A stretch of 64,000 bases of DNA from Mycobacterium ostraviense (GCF_002705925.1 NZ_NKRE01000001.1:3559706-3623705), one strand, 5' to 3'. Numbered from the stretch's first letter, positions 1 through 9,180 are shown. The notes: generated by a model from the letters alone, not told the origin. Numbers and translations: made by a program.

Positions 1-52
1 GACGCTGCAGTCACGCACCGGCTCGAACGTGACGATGCAGTCACGCCCGGGC
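1..52. repeat. paired short palindrome, copy at left edge
   Basis: Two units of the form GTGACG-NN-CAGTCACG lie head to tail, the first cut by the window edge. The same unit, also doubled, occurs at 30375-30430 between fadE27 and fadD17. The stop codon of the neighbouring minus-strand hydratase gene (41-43) falls inside the second unit. It looks like a dispersed intergenic palindrome, possibly acting as a 3' end hairpin. Confidence 0.55.
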
Positions 53-922
53 GAAAGAAAGAGGAGAGGGCACCAGCTCGATACCGCTGAGCACAACGGT
101 GTTGTCGCGCGACGGCGCGACAACACCGGCAACGATGCGGCCCTGGTCTTTCCACATGTTGACCTGAAGCGTTTCGCCGGGGTACGCCACGCCCGCGAAG
201 CGGGCGCCGTAGGCGGTTACCGCCGTGGCGTCAGCGTCGAGCAGCGCGTCGGTGATGGCCTTGCAGGCCATGCCGTAGGTGCACAGCCCGTGCAGGATGG
301 GCGCGGGAAAGCCTGCGGCAGCGGCGAATTCGGGGTCAGAGTGCAGCGGATTACGATCACCGCACAAGCGGTAGAGCAGCGCCTGCTGCGGCAGCACCGG
401 CATCGCGACCTGCAGATCGGGTGCCCGCTCCGGCGGGGCGTCCGAGGTTGACGGCCCGCGTTCGCCGCCGAATCCGCCCTCGCCGCGGGCGTATATCGAG
501 CGTTTCTGCGTCCACAGCAGTTCGCCGTCGGGTGTGGTCACCCTCGTCTCGCTCCAGATCACCGCGGCCTTGCCCTTGTCCCAGATATCGGTGAACCGGG
601 TGACGGCGCGCGCGGAGCCCGACGGCGGCAGCGGCCTGGGTACTTCCACGCGTTCGCTGGCGTGCAGTACCTTGCTCAGTTCGATGTCGATGCCGGGGAA
701 CCGGACGGTGGGCGGTTTGGTGGCGTGGAAGGTGGCGGCTACGGTGGCGAAAGTCGGCAGCACCTGCGGGGTGTCGTCGACCAGGTACCGCAGCTCGCGC
801 GGGTCCGTTGGGTTCGACCCGGCGCCCAATGCCAGTTGGTAAAGCTGGACATCGCTACTGGCCCAAGTGAATTCGACCGGATCCAGTTCGGCGTTCAGGG
901 CGACTTCGACATCGATCGGCAT
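41..922 (-). CDS. MaoC-type enoyl-CoA hydratase, Rv3538/ChsH3-like
   Basis: A 293-residue double-hotdog hydratase. The C-terminal half carries the MaoC signature around residues 190-215 (YRLCGDRNPLHSDPEFAAA), where the Asp and His are the usual hydratase pair, followed by ILHGLCTYG. The N-terminal half is a degenerate hotdog. The length and sequence resemble M. tuberculosis Rv3538, which hydrates a steroid enoyl-CoA during side-chain beta-oxidation. It starts one base after the kstD stop codon, so the two genes form an operon read from the KstR site at 2620. The family call is firm; the exact substrate is inferred from the homologue. Confidence 0.88.
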   Translation of the reverse strand: MPIDVEVALNAELDPVEFTWASSDVQLYQLALGAGSNPTDPRELRYLVDDTPQVLPTFATVAATFHATKPPTVRFPGIDIELSKVLHASERVEVPRPLPPSGSARAVTRFTDIWDKGKAAVIWSETRVTTPDGELLWTQKRSIYARGEGGFGGERGPSTSDAPPERAPDLQVAMPVLPQQALLYRLCGDRNPLHSDPEFAAAAGFPAPILHGLCTYGMACKAITDALLDADATAVTAYGARFAGVAYPGETLQVNMWKDQGRIVAGVVAPSRDNTVVLSGIELVPSPLSFARA

Positions 923-923
923 G

Positions 924-2618
924 TTAGCGCTCGCCAGCGATATGCAGGGCGGCCAGGTAGCCGAAGGTCATCGCCGGCCCGATGGTGCCGCCCGGGCCGG
1001 GGTAGGTGTGTCCCATCACCGGCGAGCTGACATTGCCTGCGGCATAAAGACCGTCGATGATGCTGCCGTCGTCGCGGAGCGCACGTCCGTGGACGTCGGT
1101 GCGGATACCGCCTTTGGTGCCCAGGTCTCCCGGAACCATCTTCGCGGCGTAGTAGGGTGCGTGCCGGATCTCGCCCAAGTTCGGATTGGGCTTGTTGGTC
1201 GGGTCACCGTAGTAACGGTCGTAGGCGCTTTCCCCGCGGTGGTAGTCCGTGTCGACGCCGGACCGGGCAAAGCCGTTGAAACGCTGGACCGTCGCGATGA
1301 ATTGGTCAACCGGGAGGCCGGCCTTGGTGGCCAGTTCCTCCAGCGTCTCGGCCTGGATGATCACGCCCGAATCCAGCCACTTACGCGGAATGCGTTGGCC
1401 TGGTTGCAGTCCGGCAAAGATGTAGCGGTCCCGGTACTGCTGGTCGAACACCAGCCAGGCGGGAATGTTCTCGCCCGGTCCGGGACCCTGCCCGTACTTG
1501 CCGCCGTACATGTGGTGGCAGGCTTCGACGTAGGGCATCGACTCGTTCATGAACCGGTTACCGGACATGTTGACGATGATCGACCCCGGCGAATTGCGTT
1601 CCGACAACGCGAACCACGGCGCATTCACCAGCGGCACCGTCGGGCCCCACCACGCGTCCTCCATCAGATCCAGTGCCGCGCCAAGCTTTTCGCCGGCGAC
1701 GATGCCGTCGCCAGTATTCGCCTTGGCGCCGACGGTCCATTCGGTAGTGATGGGCGCGCGCTGGTATTTCACCCGCATCTGCTCGTTGTGCTCGAAACCG
1801 CCGCAGGCCAGGATCACGCCGCGCCGGGCCCGGATCAGCCGCGGATCGGAAGACTCCGAGGTTCCGGCGTCACGGACGTACACGCCGCGCACCACCCCGT
1901 CCTCGACGTAGAGGTCGGTGAGCGCGGTGTTGAGCAACACCGGAACCCCGGCCTGCCGCAGCCCGATCCGCAGCGGACCGATCAGGGCGCGGCCCATGCC
2001 GACGAGGTTTTTGCCGGTGGCCTTGGCCCAGATGGTGCGGGCGCCGACCTTCAGGCTGCGCACCACACCCCGTGGGTGCCGCTTGAGCTGGTTCAGCCGC
2101 ACGTAGTCCTGTTGCATCACAACCACATTCAGCGGCACCTTGCCGTAAGCAGGTTCCAGCGTGGCTTCGTCGGGACCGAGCTTGCGGGCATTGAACGGCT
2201 TCGGCTCGATCGAGCGGCCGTCCGGGCGGCCACCGGGCGCCTCGGGGTAATAGTCGGAATAACCCGGCACCCAGCACATTTTCAACGGGGTGTGCTTCAG
2301 TACGAACGACAGCATCTCGGGTCCGCGTTCGAGGTAGGTGTCGATGCGTTCCGGCTCAACCCCGCTGGTTGACACGTCACCGATGATGCCGTGCAGATAG
2401 GTGCGGGCCGCTTCGGAGCTGTCGCGGACACCGGCGCGCTTGAGCACCTCGTTGTTGGGAATCCAGACGCCGCCGCCGGAGCGCGCGGTCGATCCGCCGT
2501 AGTGCGCGGCCTTCTCGACGATTACTGTCGAGAGACCGCGATGCGCGGCGGTCAGCGCTGCCACCATACCGGCGCCACCGCTCCCGACCACGACGACGTC
2601 GTAGTCCTGTGCTGTCAT
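924..2618 (-). CDS. kstD: 3-ketosteroid delta1-dehydrogenase KstD
   Basis: FAD enzyme that introduces the C1-C2 double bond in ring A of 3-ketosteroids, priming ring B opening together with KshA. The N-terminus has the dinucleotide motif VVGSGGAGM at about residues 8-16 and a following EKAAHYGGSTARSGGG segment; the C-terminus has the FAD-binding block GHTYPGPGGTIGPAMTFG. Length is about 564 residues, as in Rv3537. I chose the ATG at 2618 rather than the GTG at 2627, because the KstR operator (2620-2633) would otherwise overlap the coding sequence and known KstD proteins begin at this Met. First gene of a two-gene operon with the hydratase. Confidence 0.95.
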   Translation of the reverse strand: MTAQDYDVVVVGSGGAGMVAALTAAHRGLSTVIVEKAAHYGGSTARSGGGVWIPNNEVLKRAGVRDSSEAARTYLHGIIGDVSTSGVEPERIDTYLERGPEMLSFVLKHTPLKMCWVPGYSDYYPEAPGGRPDGRSIEPKPFNARKLGPDEATLEPAYGKVPLNVVVMQQDYVRLNQLKRHPRGVVRSLKVGARTIWAKATGKNLVGMGRALIGPLRIGLRQAGVPVLLNTALTDLYVEDGVVRGVYVRDAGTSESSDPRLIRARRGVILACGGFEHNEQMRVKYQRAPITTEWTVGAKANTGDGIVAGEKLGAALDLMEDAWWGPTVPLVNAPWFALSERNSPGSIIVNMSGNRFMNESMPYVEACHHMYGGKYGQGPGPGENIPAWLVFDQQYRDRYIFAGLQPGQRIPRKWLDSGVIIQAETLEELATKAGLPVDQFIATVQRFNGFARSGVDTDYHRGESAYDRYYGDPTNKPNPNLGEIRHAPYYAAKMVPGDLGTKGGIRTDVHGRALRDDGSIIDGLYAAGNVSSPVMGHTYPGPGGTIGPAMTFGYLAALHIAGER

Positions 2619-2619
2619 G

Positions 2620-2633
2620 TAGAACACGTTATA
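2620..2633. promoter_or_regulatory. KstR operator, kstD/hsaE intergenic
   Basis: TAGAACACGTTATA fits TNNAACNNGTTNNA exactly. It sits one base upstream of the kstD start and 68 bases before hsaE, so one site can control both divergent units. KstR is the TetR-family repressor released by cholesterol-derived CoA thioesters. The closeness to the kstD ATG suggests a leaderless or very short-leader transcript. Confidence 0.88.
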
Positions 2634-2701
2634 GAATTGCCGGGGTCGGGCGCTACTGACCCGGTCACCATGAGGTCGGCAAGACGAGGGGACTTCGGTA
2701 A

Positions 2702-3487
2702 ATGCTCACTGTTGCGACCCGCGACGAGCTGGCCGCCGACTTGGCGCAAGCTGAGCGCAGCCGTGAGCCGATCGCTCCGCTGACCGCCGCCCACCCCGAC
2801 ATGGACGTCGTCGACGCCTACGAGATCCAGCTGATCAACATTCGCCAGCGGGTCGCCGAGGGCGCCCGGGTGCTGGGCCACAAAGTGGGGCTGTCGAGCA
2901 AGGCCATGCAGCAGATGATGGGTGTCGACGAGCCGGACTACGGACATCTGCTGGACGAGATGCAGGTGTTCGAGGACACGCCGGTCAAGGCGGCCAGATA
3001 TCTGTATCCGCGGGTCGAGGTAGAGGTGGGCTTCATCTTGTCGGCGGACCTGCCGGGCACGGACTGCACCGAGGACGACGTGCTGGCTGCAACGGAGGCT
3101 CTGGTGCCGGCGATCGAGTTGATCGACACCAGGATCACCGACTGGAAGATCGCGCTGTGCGACACGATTGCCGACAACGCGTCGTCGGCGGGCTTCGTGC
3201 TGGGCGTGGCGCGGGTGTCGCCCGCCGATATCGACGTCAAGGCCATCGACGCGACGCTGATCCGCAACGGTGAGATGGTGGCCGCGGGCCGCAGCGATGC
3301 GGTGCTGGGCAATCCGGTCACCGCCGTGGCCTGGCTGGCCCGCAAGGTGGACAGCTTCGGGGTTCGGTTGCGGCAAGGCGACATCGTGTTGCCCGGATCG
3401 TGCACCCGCGCGATCGACGCCCATGCCGGCGACGAATTCGTCGCCGAGTTCACCGGGCTGGGCTCGGTCCGGTTGTCGTTCGAATAG
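2702..3487 (+). CDS. hsaE: 2-hydroxypenta-2,4-dienoate hydratase HsaE
   Basis: Hydrates the dienoate released by HsaD from ring A/B cleavage, giving 4-hydroxy-2-oxo acid for the HsaF aldolase. The 261-residue length matches Rv3536c. Family blocks visible are GHKVGLSSKAMQQMMGVDEPDYG (about 58-80, key residues K, S and the acidic pair), VEVEVGFIL (about 105) and the EL IDTRI stretch (about 139). First gene of the hsaE-hsaG-hsaF unit, downstream of the divergent KstR site at 2620. A tandem repeat separates it from hsaG. Confidence 0.94.
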   Translation: MLTVATRDELAADLAQAERSREPIAPLTAAHPDMDVVDAYEIQLINIRQRVAEGARVLGHKVGLSSKAMQQMMGVDEPDYGHLLDEMQVFEDTPVKAARYLYPRVEVEVGFILSADLPGTDCTEDDVLAATEALVPAIELIDTRITDWKIALCDTIADNASSAGFVLGVARVSPADIDVKAIDATLIRNGEMVAAGRSDAVLGNPVTAVAWLARKVDSFGVRLRQGDIVLPGSCTRAIDAHAGDEFVAEFTGLGSVRLSFE

Positions 3488-3714
3488 AGGAGCGATCGCA
3501 AGCCCGGCGAGGCCGGGCGCAGCGGGTCGCGACCATAGGGTTAGGAGCGATCGCAAGCCCGGCGAGGCCGGGCGCAGCGGGTCGCGACCATAGGGTTAGG
3601 AGCGATCGCAAGCCCGGCGAGGCCGGGCGCAGCGGGTCGCGACCATAGGGTTAGGAGCGATCGCAAGCCCGGCGAGGCCGGGCGCTGCGGGTCGCGAGCA
3701 TAGGGTTAGGAGCA
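3488..3714 (+). repeat. 55-bp tandem repeat, four copies plus partial, MIRU-like
   Basis: Copies begin at 3488, 3543, 3598 and 3653, directly after the hsaE stop codon, with a fifth truncated copy (aggagca) that supplies the Shine-Dalgarno sequence of hsaG. The first three copies are identical; the fourth differs at two bases. Each contains the perfect hairpin GCCCGGC-GAG-GCCGGGC and a GGTCGCGACC palindrome (altered in copy four). Period 55 is not a multiple of three. Position inside an operon and the start/stop flanks recall mycobacterial interspersed repetitive units. Confidence 0.9.
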
Positions 3715-3716
3715 AC

Positions 3717-4643
3717 ATGACGGCTAAGGCAAGCGTGGCGATCGTGGGGTCGGGCAACATCAGCACCGACCTGCTCTACAAACTGCTGCGGTCGGAGTGG
3801 CTGGAGCCGCGCTGGATGGTGGGCATCGACCCGGAAAGCGAGGGCTTGGCCCGCGCCCGCAAACTGGGGCTGGAGACCAGTCACAAAGGGGTCGACTGGT
3901 TGTTGGAGCAGCCCGAAAAACCCGACCTGGTGTTCGAGGCCACCAGCGCCTATGTGCACAAGGCGGCTGCACCGCGCTACGCCGACGCGGGCATCCGTGC
4001 CATCGACCTGACGCCGGCAGCGGTGGGCCCGGCGGTGATCCCACCGGCCAACTTGCGCGAGCACCTGGACGCGCCGAACGTCAACATGATCACCTGCGGG
4101 GGGCAGGCGACGATTCCGATCGTGTATGCGGTGTCGCGGGTCGTGACGGTGCCATACGCGGAGATCGTCGCCTCGGTGGCTTCGGTGTCGGCGGGACCGG
4201 GCACCAGGGCCAACATCGACGAGTTCACCAAGACCACCTCACGCGGTGTGGAGACCATCGGCGGGGCCGCGCGCGGCAAGGCGATCATCATCCTGAATCC
4301 GGCCGACCCGCCAATGATCATGCGCGACACCATCTTCTGCGCCATCCCGGAGGACGCCGACCGCGCAGCGATCGCGAAGTCCATCCACGACGTGGTGGCC
4401 GAGGTGCAGACCTACGTGCCGGGCTACCGGCTGCTCAACGAGCCGCAGTTCGACGAGCCGTCGATCCATTCGGGCGGCCAGGCGGTGGTCACCACGTTCG
4501 TCGAGGTGGAGGGCGCCGGCGACTACCTGCCGCCGTATGCAGGCAACCTCGACATCATGACCGCGGCGGCCACCAAGGTGGGCGAGGAGATCGCCCGCAA
4601 AAGCAAAGATGTGACACTTTCGGTTACGGGAGGCACGCGATGA
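3717..4643 (+). CDS. hsaG: acylating aldehyde dehydrogenase HsaG
   Basis: Converts the aldehyde made by HsaF (propanal in the cholesterol pathway) to its CoA ester using NAD and CoA, channelling it directly from the aldolase. The 308-residue protein has the Rossmann motif AIVGSGNISTDLL at about residues 8-20 and the catalytic cysteine in NMITCGGQATIP at about 126. The Shine-Dalgarno sequence AGGAG at 3708 comes from the last partial copy of the 55-bp repeat. It overlaps hsaF by ATGA at 4640-4643, consistent with the known HsaF-HsaG complex. Homologue of Rv3535c. Confidence 0.94.
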   Translation: MTAKASVAIVGSGNISTDLLYKLLRSEWLEPRWMVGIDPESEGLARARKLGLETSHKGVDWLLEQPEKPDLVFEATSAYVHKAAAPRYADAGIRAIDLTPAAVGPAVIPPANLREHLDAPNVNMITCGGQATIPIVYAVSRVVTVPYAEIVASVASVSAGPGTRANIDEFTKTTSRGVETIGGAARGKAIIILNPADPPMIMRDTIFCAIPEDADRAAIAKSIHDVVAEVQTYVPGYRLLNEPQFDEPSIHSGGQAVVTTFVEVEGAGDYLPPYAGNLDIMTAAATKVGEEIARKSKDVTLSVTGGTR

Positions 4644-5680
4644 CCAGCATCTGGGACGTCCGCATCACGGACACGTCGCTGCGCGACGGGTCCCACCACA
4701 AACGTCACCAATTCACCAAAGAGGAGGTCGGCGCCATCGTCGCCGCCCTCGACGCCGCCGGGGTGCCGGTGATCGAGGTGACCCACGGGGACGGGCTGGG
4801 CGGATCGTCGTTCAATTACGGCTTCTCCAAGACCCCCGAACAGGAACTGATCAAGCTGGCGGCCGAGACGGCCAAAGAGGCGCGGATCGCGTTCTTGATG
4901 TTGCCCGGAGTTGGCACCAAAGACGACATCAAAGAGGCACAGGACAATGGCGGGTCGATCTGCCGGATCGCCACTCATTGCACCGAAGCGGACGTGTCCA
5001 TTCAGCATTTCGGGCTGGCGCGCGAGTTGGGGCTGGAAACCGTCGGTTTTCTGATGATGGCCCACACCATTTCGCCGGAGAAGCTGGCCGCCCAGGCCCG
5101 CATCATGGCCGACGCCGGCTGCCAGTGCGTCTACGTCGTCGACTCGGCCGGGGCCCTGGTGCTCGACGGGGTGGCCGACCGGGTGTCGGCCCTGGTCGCC
5201 GAGCTCGGCGACGACGCGCAGGTGGGTTTCCACGGGCATGAGAACCTCGGTCTGGGGGTGGCCAACTCGGTGGAGGCGGTGCGCGCGGGCGCCAAGCAGA
5301 TCGACGGCAGCGTACGGCGTTTCGGTGCCGGCGCGGGCAACGCCCCGGTCGAGGCGCTGATCGGGGTGTTCGACAAGATCGGCGTGAAAACCGGCATCGA
5401 CTTCTTCGACATCGCCGACGCCGCCGAGGACGTGGTGCGCCCGGCCATGCCCGCCGAGTGTCTGCTGGACCGCAACGCGCTCATCATGGGCTACTCGGGG
5501 GTCTACTCGAGCTTCCTCAAGCATGCGGTCCGTCAATCCGAGCGCTACGGTGTGCCGGCGTCGGCGCTGCTGTATCGAGCAGGTCAGCGCAAGCTGATCG
5601 GCGGGCAGGAAGACCAGCTGATCGATATCGCTCTGGAAATAAAGCGGGAGCAAGAAAGCGGCGAAGTCGTCACACATTGA
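4640..5680 (+). CDS. hsaF: 4-hydroxy-2-oxovalerate-type aldolase HsaF
   Basis: Class II, metal-dependent pyruvate aldolase that splits the 4-hydroxy-2-oxo acid into pyruvate and an aldehyde handed to HsaG. The 346-residue protein opens with ITDTSLRDGSHHKRHQF (metal Asp and catalytic Arg/His region) and has the metal-binding HGHENLGLGVANS block at about residue 198. The DUF1611-like C-terminal communication domain is present. The start is the ATG overlapping the hsaG stop; a longer open frame exists upstream but lies inside hsaG. Homologue of Rv3534c. Confidence 0.94.
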   Translation: MTSIWDVRITDTSLRDGSHHKRHQFTKEEVGAIVAALDAAGVPVIEVTHGDGLGGSSFNYGFSKTPEQELIKLAAETAKEARIAFLMLPGVGTKDDIKEAQDNGGSICRIATHCTEADVSIQHFGLARELGLETVGFLMMAHTISPEKLAAQARIMADAGCQCVYVVDSAGALVLDGVADRVSALVAELGDDAQVGFHGHENLGLGVANSVEAVRAGAKQIDGSVRRFGAGAGNAPVEALIGVFDKIGVKTGIDFFDIADAAEDVVRPAMPAECLLDRNALIMGYSGVYSSFLKHAVRQSERYGVPASALLYRAGQRKLIGGQEDQLIDIALEIKREQESGEVVTH

Positions 5681-5929
5681 CGACGCCGCCAGTCCTTCGT
5701 CGAAAACCGGGGTACACATCGGGATTTGGCTTTAGCGAGGCGGGCTTCGGAGTATCTGCGCCGACGCGAAGTGGCTTGTGGCAGGCTCGACGTTGGTCGG
5801 GGTTGCGTCACGGGCTCGGTGGGTACTCTCGCGCCCACGAGTGCACCTCCTGAGGTGAGCGGGCTTCGTTTTGCGCGGCTGGCCACGACGGGGGTAAATG
5901 TTCGTCCGCGAATTAAATTGACTCAAAAT
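5681..5929. other. intergenic gap after hsaF; PPE genes absent
   Basis: About 250 bases without a convincing gene. From memory, H37Rv carries PPE61/PPE62 genes between its hsaF and Rv3531c; nothing resembling a PPE protein is seen here in any frame. The last part is more AT-rich and leads into a KstR-like site. Confidence 0.5.
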
Positions 5930-5943
5930 AGGAACACGTTCTA
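5930..5943. promoter_or_regulatory. imperfect KstR-like operator before the 5955 gene
   Basis: AGGAACACGTTCTA matches TNNAACNNGTTNNA except for the first base (A for T). The right half-site is perfect. It lies 11 bases before the GTG start at 5955 in a locally AT-rich stretch, the same geometry as the kstD and fadD19 sites. Confidence 0.65.
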
Positions 5944-5954
5944 GCGTCGAGGTC

Positions 5955-7094
5955 GTGTTGTCTAGTCCCGTTTCTGGCCCGCTGACCGAGGCGATCACCG
6001 AAGCCGAGAAGCTGGTAACAGCGGCACCGCACATCGAAACCGAAGCCGACCTGCTGGAAGGACTGCAGTACCTGGCCGGCTGCGTCGCCGGCTGCATGCA
6101 TCTGGCCTTCGACTATGAACGTGACCATCCGTTCCTGCAGTCGGGCACCGGACCGTTCATCAAGATGGGGTTGGACAACCCCGACACCCTGTACTTCGGC
6201 ACCCGCGTACAGCCCGACCGCGACTACGTGGTCACCGGACGGCGCGGAACCACCACCGACCTGAGCTTCCAGGTGCTCGGCGGCGAGTACACCGACGACA
6301 ACGTGCCCGCCAGCCAGATCGCATTCGACGACCGTGAACTCGACATCGCCCCGGACGGCACCTTCCAGTGGCAGCTGCGGCCGACCAGCCCCGGGCAGCT
6401 GGTGATTCGCGAGGTGTACGGCGACTGGTCACAACAACGCGGCACGCTGGCCATCTCCCGGCTGGACACCGCCGGCACCGCGCCACCGCCGCTGAGCCGC
6501 CAGACCGTGGAAAAGCGTTATGCGACAGCGGGAAAGCAACTGTTGAACCGGGTGAAGACCTGGCTGCAATTCCCCCAGTGGTTTTATCTCAACATCCCGG
6601 TCAACACCATGGTGGCGCCCCGGCTGACACCGGGGGGCCTGGCTACCCAATACTCGTCGGCCGGTCACTTCGAACTACGGCCCGACCAAGCCCTGGTGAT
6701 CACCGTGCCGGTGAGCGATGCCCCTTACCTGGGTTTCCAGCTGGGCAGCATGTGGTACATCTCGCTGGACTACATCAACCACCAGACTTCGCTGAACAAC
6801 AGTCAGGCCCAGGCGGATCCGGACGGCAAGGTTCGGATTGTGGTCGCCGATCAGAATCCCGGCGTGACCAACTGGGTGGAAACGCTCGGCCATCGACGCG
6901 GCTTCCTGCAGTTCCGTTGGCAGCGGGTGTCGCGGCAGCTCACCGAGGCGGACGGGCCGACCGTCGAGTTGGTGGACTTCGACGCGGTACCGGCCGCGCT
7001 GCCGTATCTGGAACACAACAAGATTTCCGAAGAAGACTGGCGCGCGCGAATCGCCTTGCGTCAGCAGCAAATTGCGGCCAGGATGCTGGGGTAA
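5955..7094 (+). CDS. DUF1214-like conserved protein, Rv3531c-like
   Basis: A 379-residue protein of unknown biochemical role. The C-terminal half (about 210-330) resembles the DUF1214 fold: a run from YLNIPVNTM through YLGFQLGSMWYISLDY to NWVETLGHRRG. No signal peptide or membrane segment is visible, so it is probably cytosolic. GTG at 5955 follows a KstR-like site. The next gene begins two bases after its stop, then a third follows with overlap, so this unit of three is likely co-transcribed and steroid-induced. Function should be treated as unknown. Confidence 0.82.
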   Translation: MLSSPVSGPLTEAITEAEKLVTAAPHIETEADLLEGLQYLAGCVAGCMHLAFDYERDHPFLQSGTGPFIKMGLDNPDTLYFGTRVQPDRDYVVTGRRGTTTDLSFQVLGGEYTDDNVPASQIAFDDRELDIAPDGTFQWQLRPTSPGQLVIREVYGDWSQQRGTLAISRLDTAGTAPPPLSRQTVEKRYATAGKQLLNRVKTWLQFPQWFYLNIPVNTMVAPRLTPGGLATQYSSAGHFELRPDQALVITVPVSDAPYLGFQLGSMWYISLDYINHQTSLNNSQAQADPDGKVRIVVADQNPGVTNWVETLGHRRGFLQFRWQRVSRQLTEADGPTVELVDFDAVPAALPYLEHNKISEEDWRARIALRQQQIAARMLG

Positions 7095-7096
7095 CG

Positions 7097-7879
7097 ATGA
7101 CCGGGATGCTCGAGGGAAAGATCGTCGTCATCAGTGGTGTCGGGCCGGGGCTCGGCACCACGCTGGCGCACCGATGCGCCGGTGAAGGGGCCGACCTGGT
7201 ACTGGCCGCTCGCAGCGCCGAGCGCCTCGACGACGTCGCCAAACAGGTTGTCGACACCGGCCGCCAAGCCATTGCGGTGCGTACCGACATCACCGATGAC
7301 GACCAAGTCAACAACCTCGTCGACGCCACCCTGGAGGCATACGGCAAGATCGACGCGCTGATCAACAACGCGTTCCGGGTACCGTCGATGAAGCCGTTGG
7401 CGGAAACCAGTTTCGAGCACATCCGCGACGCCATCGAACTCAGCGCGCTTGGAGCGCTGCGGCTGACCCAGGGCTTCACCCGTGCGCTCGCCGAGACCCA
7501 CGGCTGCATCGTCAACGTCAACTCCATGGTGTTGCGGCACTCCCAGCCCAAATACGGTGCCTACAAGATGGCCAAGTCTGCGCTGCTCGCGATGTCGCAT
7601 TCGCTGGCCACCGAACTCGGTCCGAAAGGTATTCGCGTCAACTCCGTTGCGCCCGGCTATATCTGGGGTGACACCCTGAAAGGCTACTTCCAGCACCAAG
7701 CCGGCAAGTACGGCACTACGGTGGATCAGATATACCAGGCCACGGCGGCGCACTCCGATCTCAAGCGGCTGCCGACCGAGGACGAGGTGGCGTCGGCGAT
7801 TATCTTCTTGGCCAGCGACTTGTCCAGCGGCATCACCGGACAGACGTTGGACGTCAACTGCGGGGAGTACCACACCTGA
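7097..7879 (+). CDS. SDR oxidoreductase, Rv3530c-like
   Basis: Classical short-chain dehydrogenase of 260 residues. The cofactor motif is GVGPGLGTTLA at about 14-24; the active site has Asn in INNAF, the Ser in NVNSM and the YGAYKMAK Tyr/Lys pair at about 156-160. The ATG at 7097 gives the length of Rv3530c; an upstream open frame extends into the previous gene and is not used. Its TGA overlaps the ATG of the sulfotransferase-like gene at 7877-7881. Context suggests it oxidises or reduces a steroid-pathway alcohol or ketone; the substrate is not known. Confidence 0.87.
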   Translation: MTGMLEGKIVVISGVGPGLGTTLAHRCAGEGADLVLAARSAERLDDVAKQVVDTGRQAIAVRTDITDDDQVNNLVDATLEAYGKIDALINNAFRVPSMKPLAETSFEHIRDAIELSALGALRLTQGFTRALAETHGCIVNVNSMVLRHSQPKYGAYKMAKSALLAMSHSLATELGPKGIRVNSVAPGYIWGDTLKGYFQHQAGKYGTTVDQIYQATAAHSDLKRLPTEDEVASAIIFLASDLSSGITGQTLDVNCGEYHT

Positions 7880-9024
7880 TGGCCGATCGCACCGATGTCG
7901 CTACGGTGGAGGAACTGCATGCCTCGGCCACGAAGTTGGTCGGACTCGACGATTTCGGTTCCGACGAGGACAACTACCGGGAAGCTCTGGGCGTGCTGTT
8001 GGACTCCTACCGGCGCGATGCCGGCCTTACGGTGTTGGGCAGCAAGATGAATCGCTTCTTTTTGCGGGGCGCGCTGGTGGCCAGATTGCTGTCCGAGGCC
8101 GCGTGGAAGCAGTACCCGCAGTACGCCGACGTCGCCATCGAGCGGCCGATCTTCGTCACCGGGCTGGTGCGCACCGGCACTACCGCACTGCATCGGTTAC
8201 TGGGCGCCGACCCGGCCCACCAGGGTCTGCACATGTGGCTCGCCGAGTTCCCGCAGCCACGTCCGCCCCGCGATACATGGGAGTCAAATCCGTTGTACCG
8301 CAGGCTTGATGAGCAGTTCACCCAGCACCATCAGCAGAATCCAGGCTATACCGGCTTGCACTTCATGGCCGCCTACGAATTGGAGGAATGCTGGCAGCTG
8401 CTGCGGCAGTCGCTGCATTCGGTCTCCTACGAGACGCTGGCGCATCTGCCGAGCTACGCTTCGTGGCTGTCAGAGCAGGACTGGACGCCGGCGTATCGGC
8501 GGCACCGGCGCAACCTTCAGTTGATCGGACTCAATGACTTCGAAAAGCGGTGGGTGCTCAAGAATCCCAGCCATTTGTTTGCGCTGGATGCCCTGATGGC
8601 CACCTACCCCGATGCGCTGGTGATACAGACTCACCGGCCGGTCGAGACGATTATGGCCTCGATGTGTTCGCTGGCCCAGCACACGTCTGAGGGGTGGTCG
8701 ACGGTGTTCGTGGGCCCGCAGATCGGCGCCGACGCAATGGATACCTGGTCACGTGGGCTGGAGCGGTTCAATACTGCTCGGGCGCAGTATGATCCGGCCC
8801 AGTTCTACGATGTCGACTACCGCGATTTGATTGCCGACCCGCTGGGGACGGTGGCTGCCATTTACCGGCACTTCGGATTGACGCTGACCGATGAGGCCCG
8901 ACAAGCGATGGCGAAGATTCATGCCGAGAGCCAGACTGGCGAGCGAGCGCCCAAGCACAGCTACTCGCTGGCGGACTACGGGCTGACGGCTGAAGCGGTC
9001 AAGGAGCGGTTCGCGGGGTTGTGA
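7879..9024 (+). CDS. sulfotransferase-family protein, Rv3529c-like
   Basis: 381 residues with the PAPS-binding P-loop FVTGLVRTGTTALHRLL at about residues 93-109 and a second binding block, VIQTHRPVETIMASM, at about 250. These place it in the sulfotransferase superfamily; no sulfotransferase activity is established for this subgroup. Last gene of the three-gene unit starting at 5955. Followed by about 155 bases with no gene before the convergent 9181 gene. Confidence 0.85.
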   Translation: MADRTDVATVEELHASATKLVGLDDFGSDEDNYREALGVLLDSYRRDAGLTVLGSKMNRFFLRGALVARLLSEAAWKQYPQYADVAIERPIFVTGLVRTGTTALHRLLGADPAHQGLHMWLAEFPQPRPPRDTWESNPLYRRLDEQFTQHHQQNPGYTGLHFMAAYELEECWQLLRQSLHSVSYETLAHLPSYASWLSEQDWTPAYRRHRRNLQLIGLNDFEKRWVLKNPSHLFALDALMATYPDALVIQTHRPVETIMASMCSLAQHTSEGWSTVFVGPQIGADAMDTWSRGLERFNTARAQYDPAQFYDVDYRDLIADPLGTVAAIYRHFGLTLTDEARQAMAKIHAESQTGERAPKHSYSLADYGLTAEAVKERFAGL

Positions 9025-9180
9025 TTTCGGTGTCGGCAGGTCGCGTCGGCCTTTCAGCGACTTCGGCGCCAGCGCGGCAGGCCACGATGTGTTGTCGCGC
9101 ATAGGTGGGCACAACGACCATCCTCCCCGCAAAGTGCCACTGTGGCGGATGTGACTAACGCTGCCGGCGCGCCGGCTGGT

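Noticed and set aside
867..2372. 501-residue plus-strand open frame opposite kstD
   Set aside because: It is the antisense of kstD and the hydratase, His/Arg-rich with no domain, a typical GC-driven shadow frame.
3488..3714. possible CRISPR array
   Set aside because: The repeats are directly adjacent with no unique spacers and no cas genes nearby, so they are a tandem repeat.
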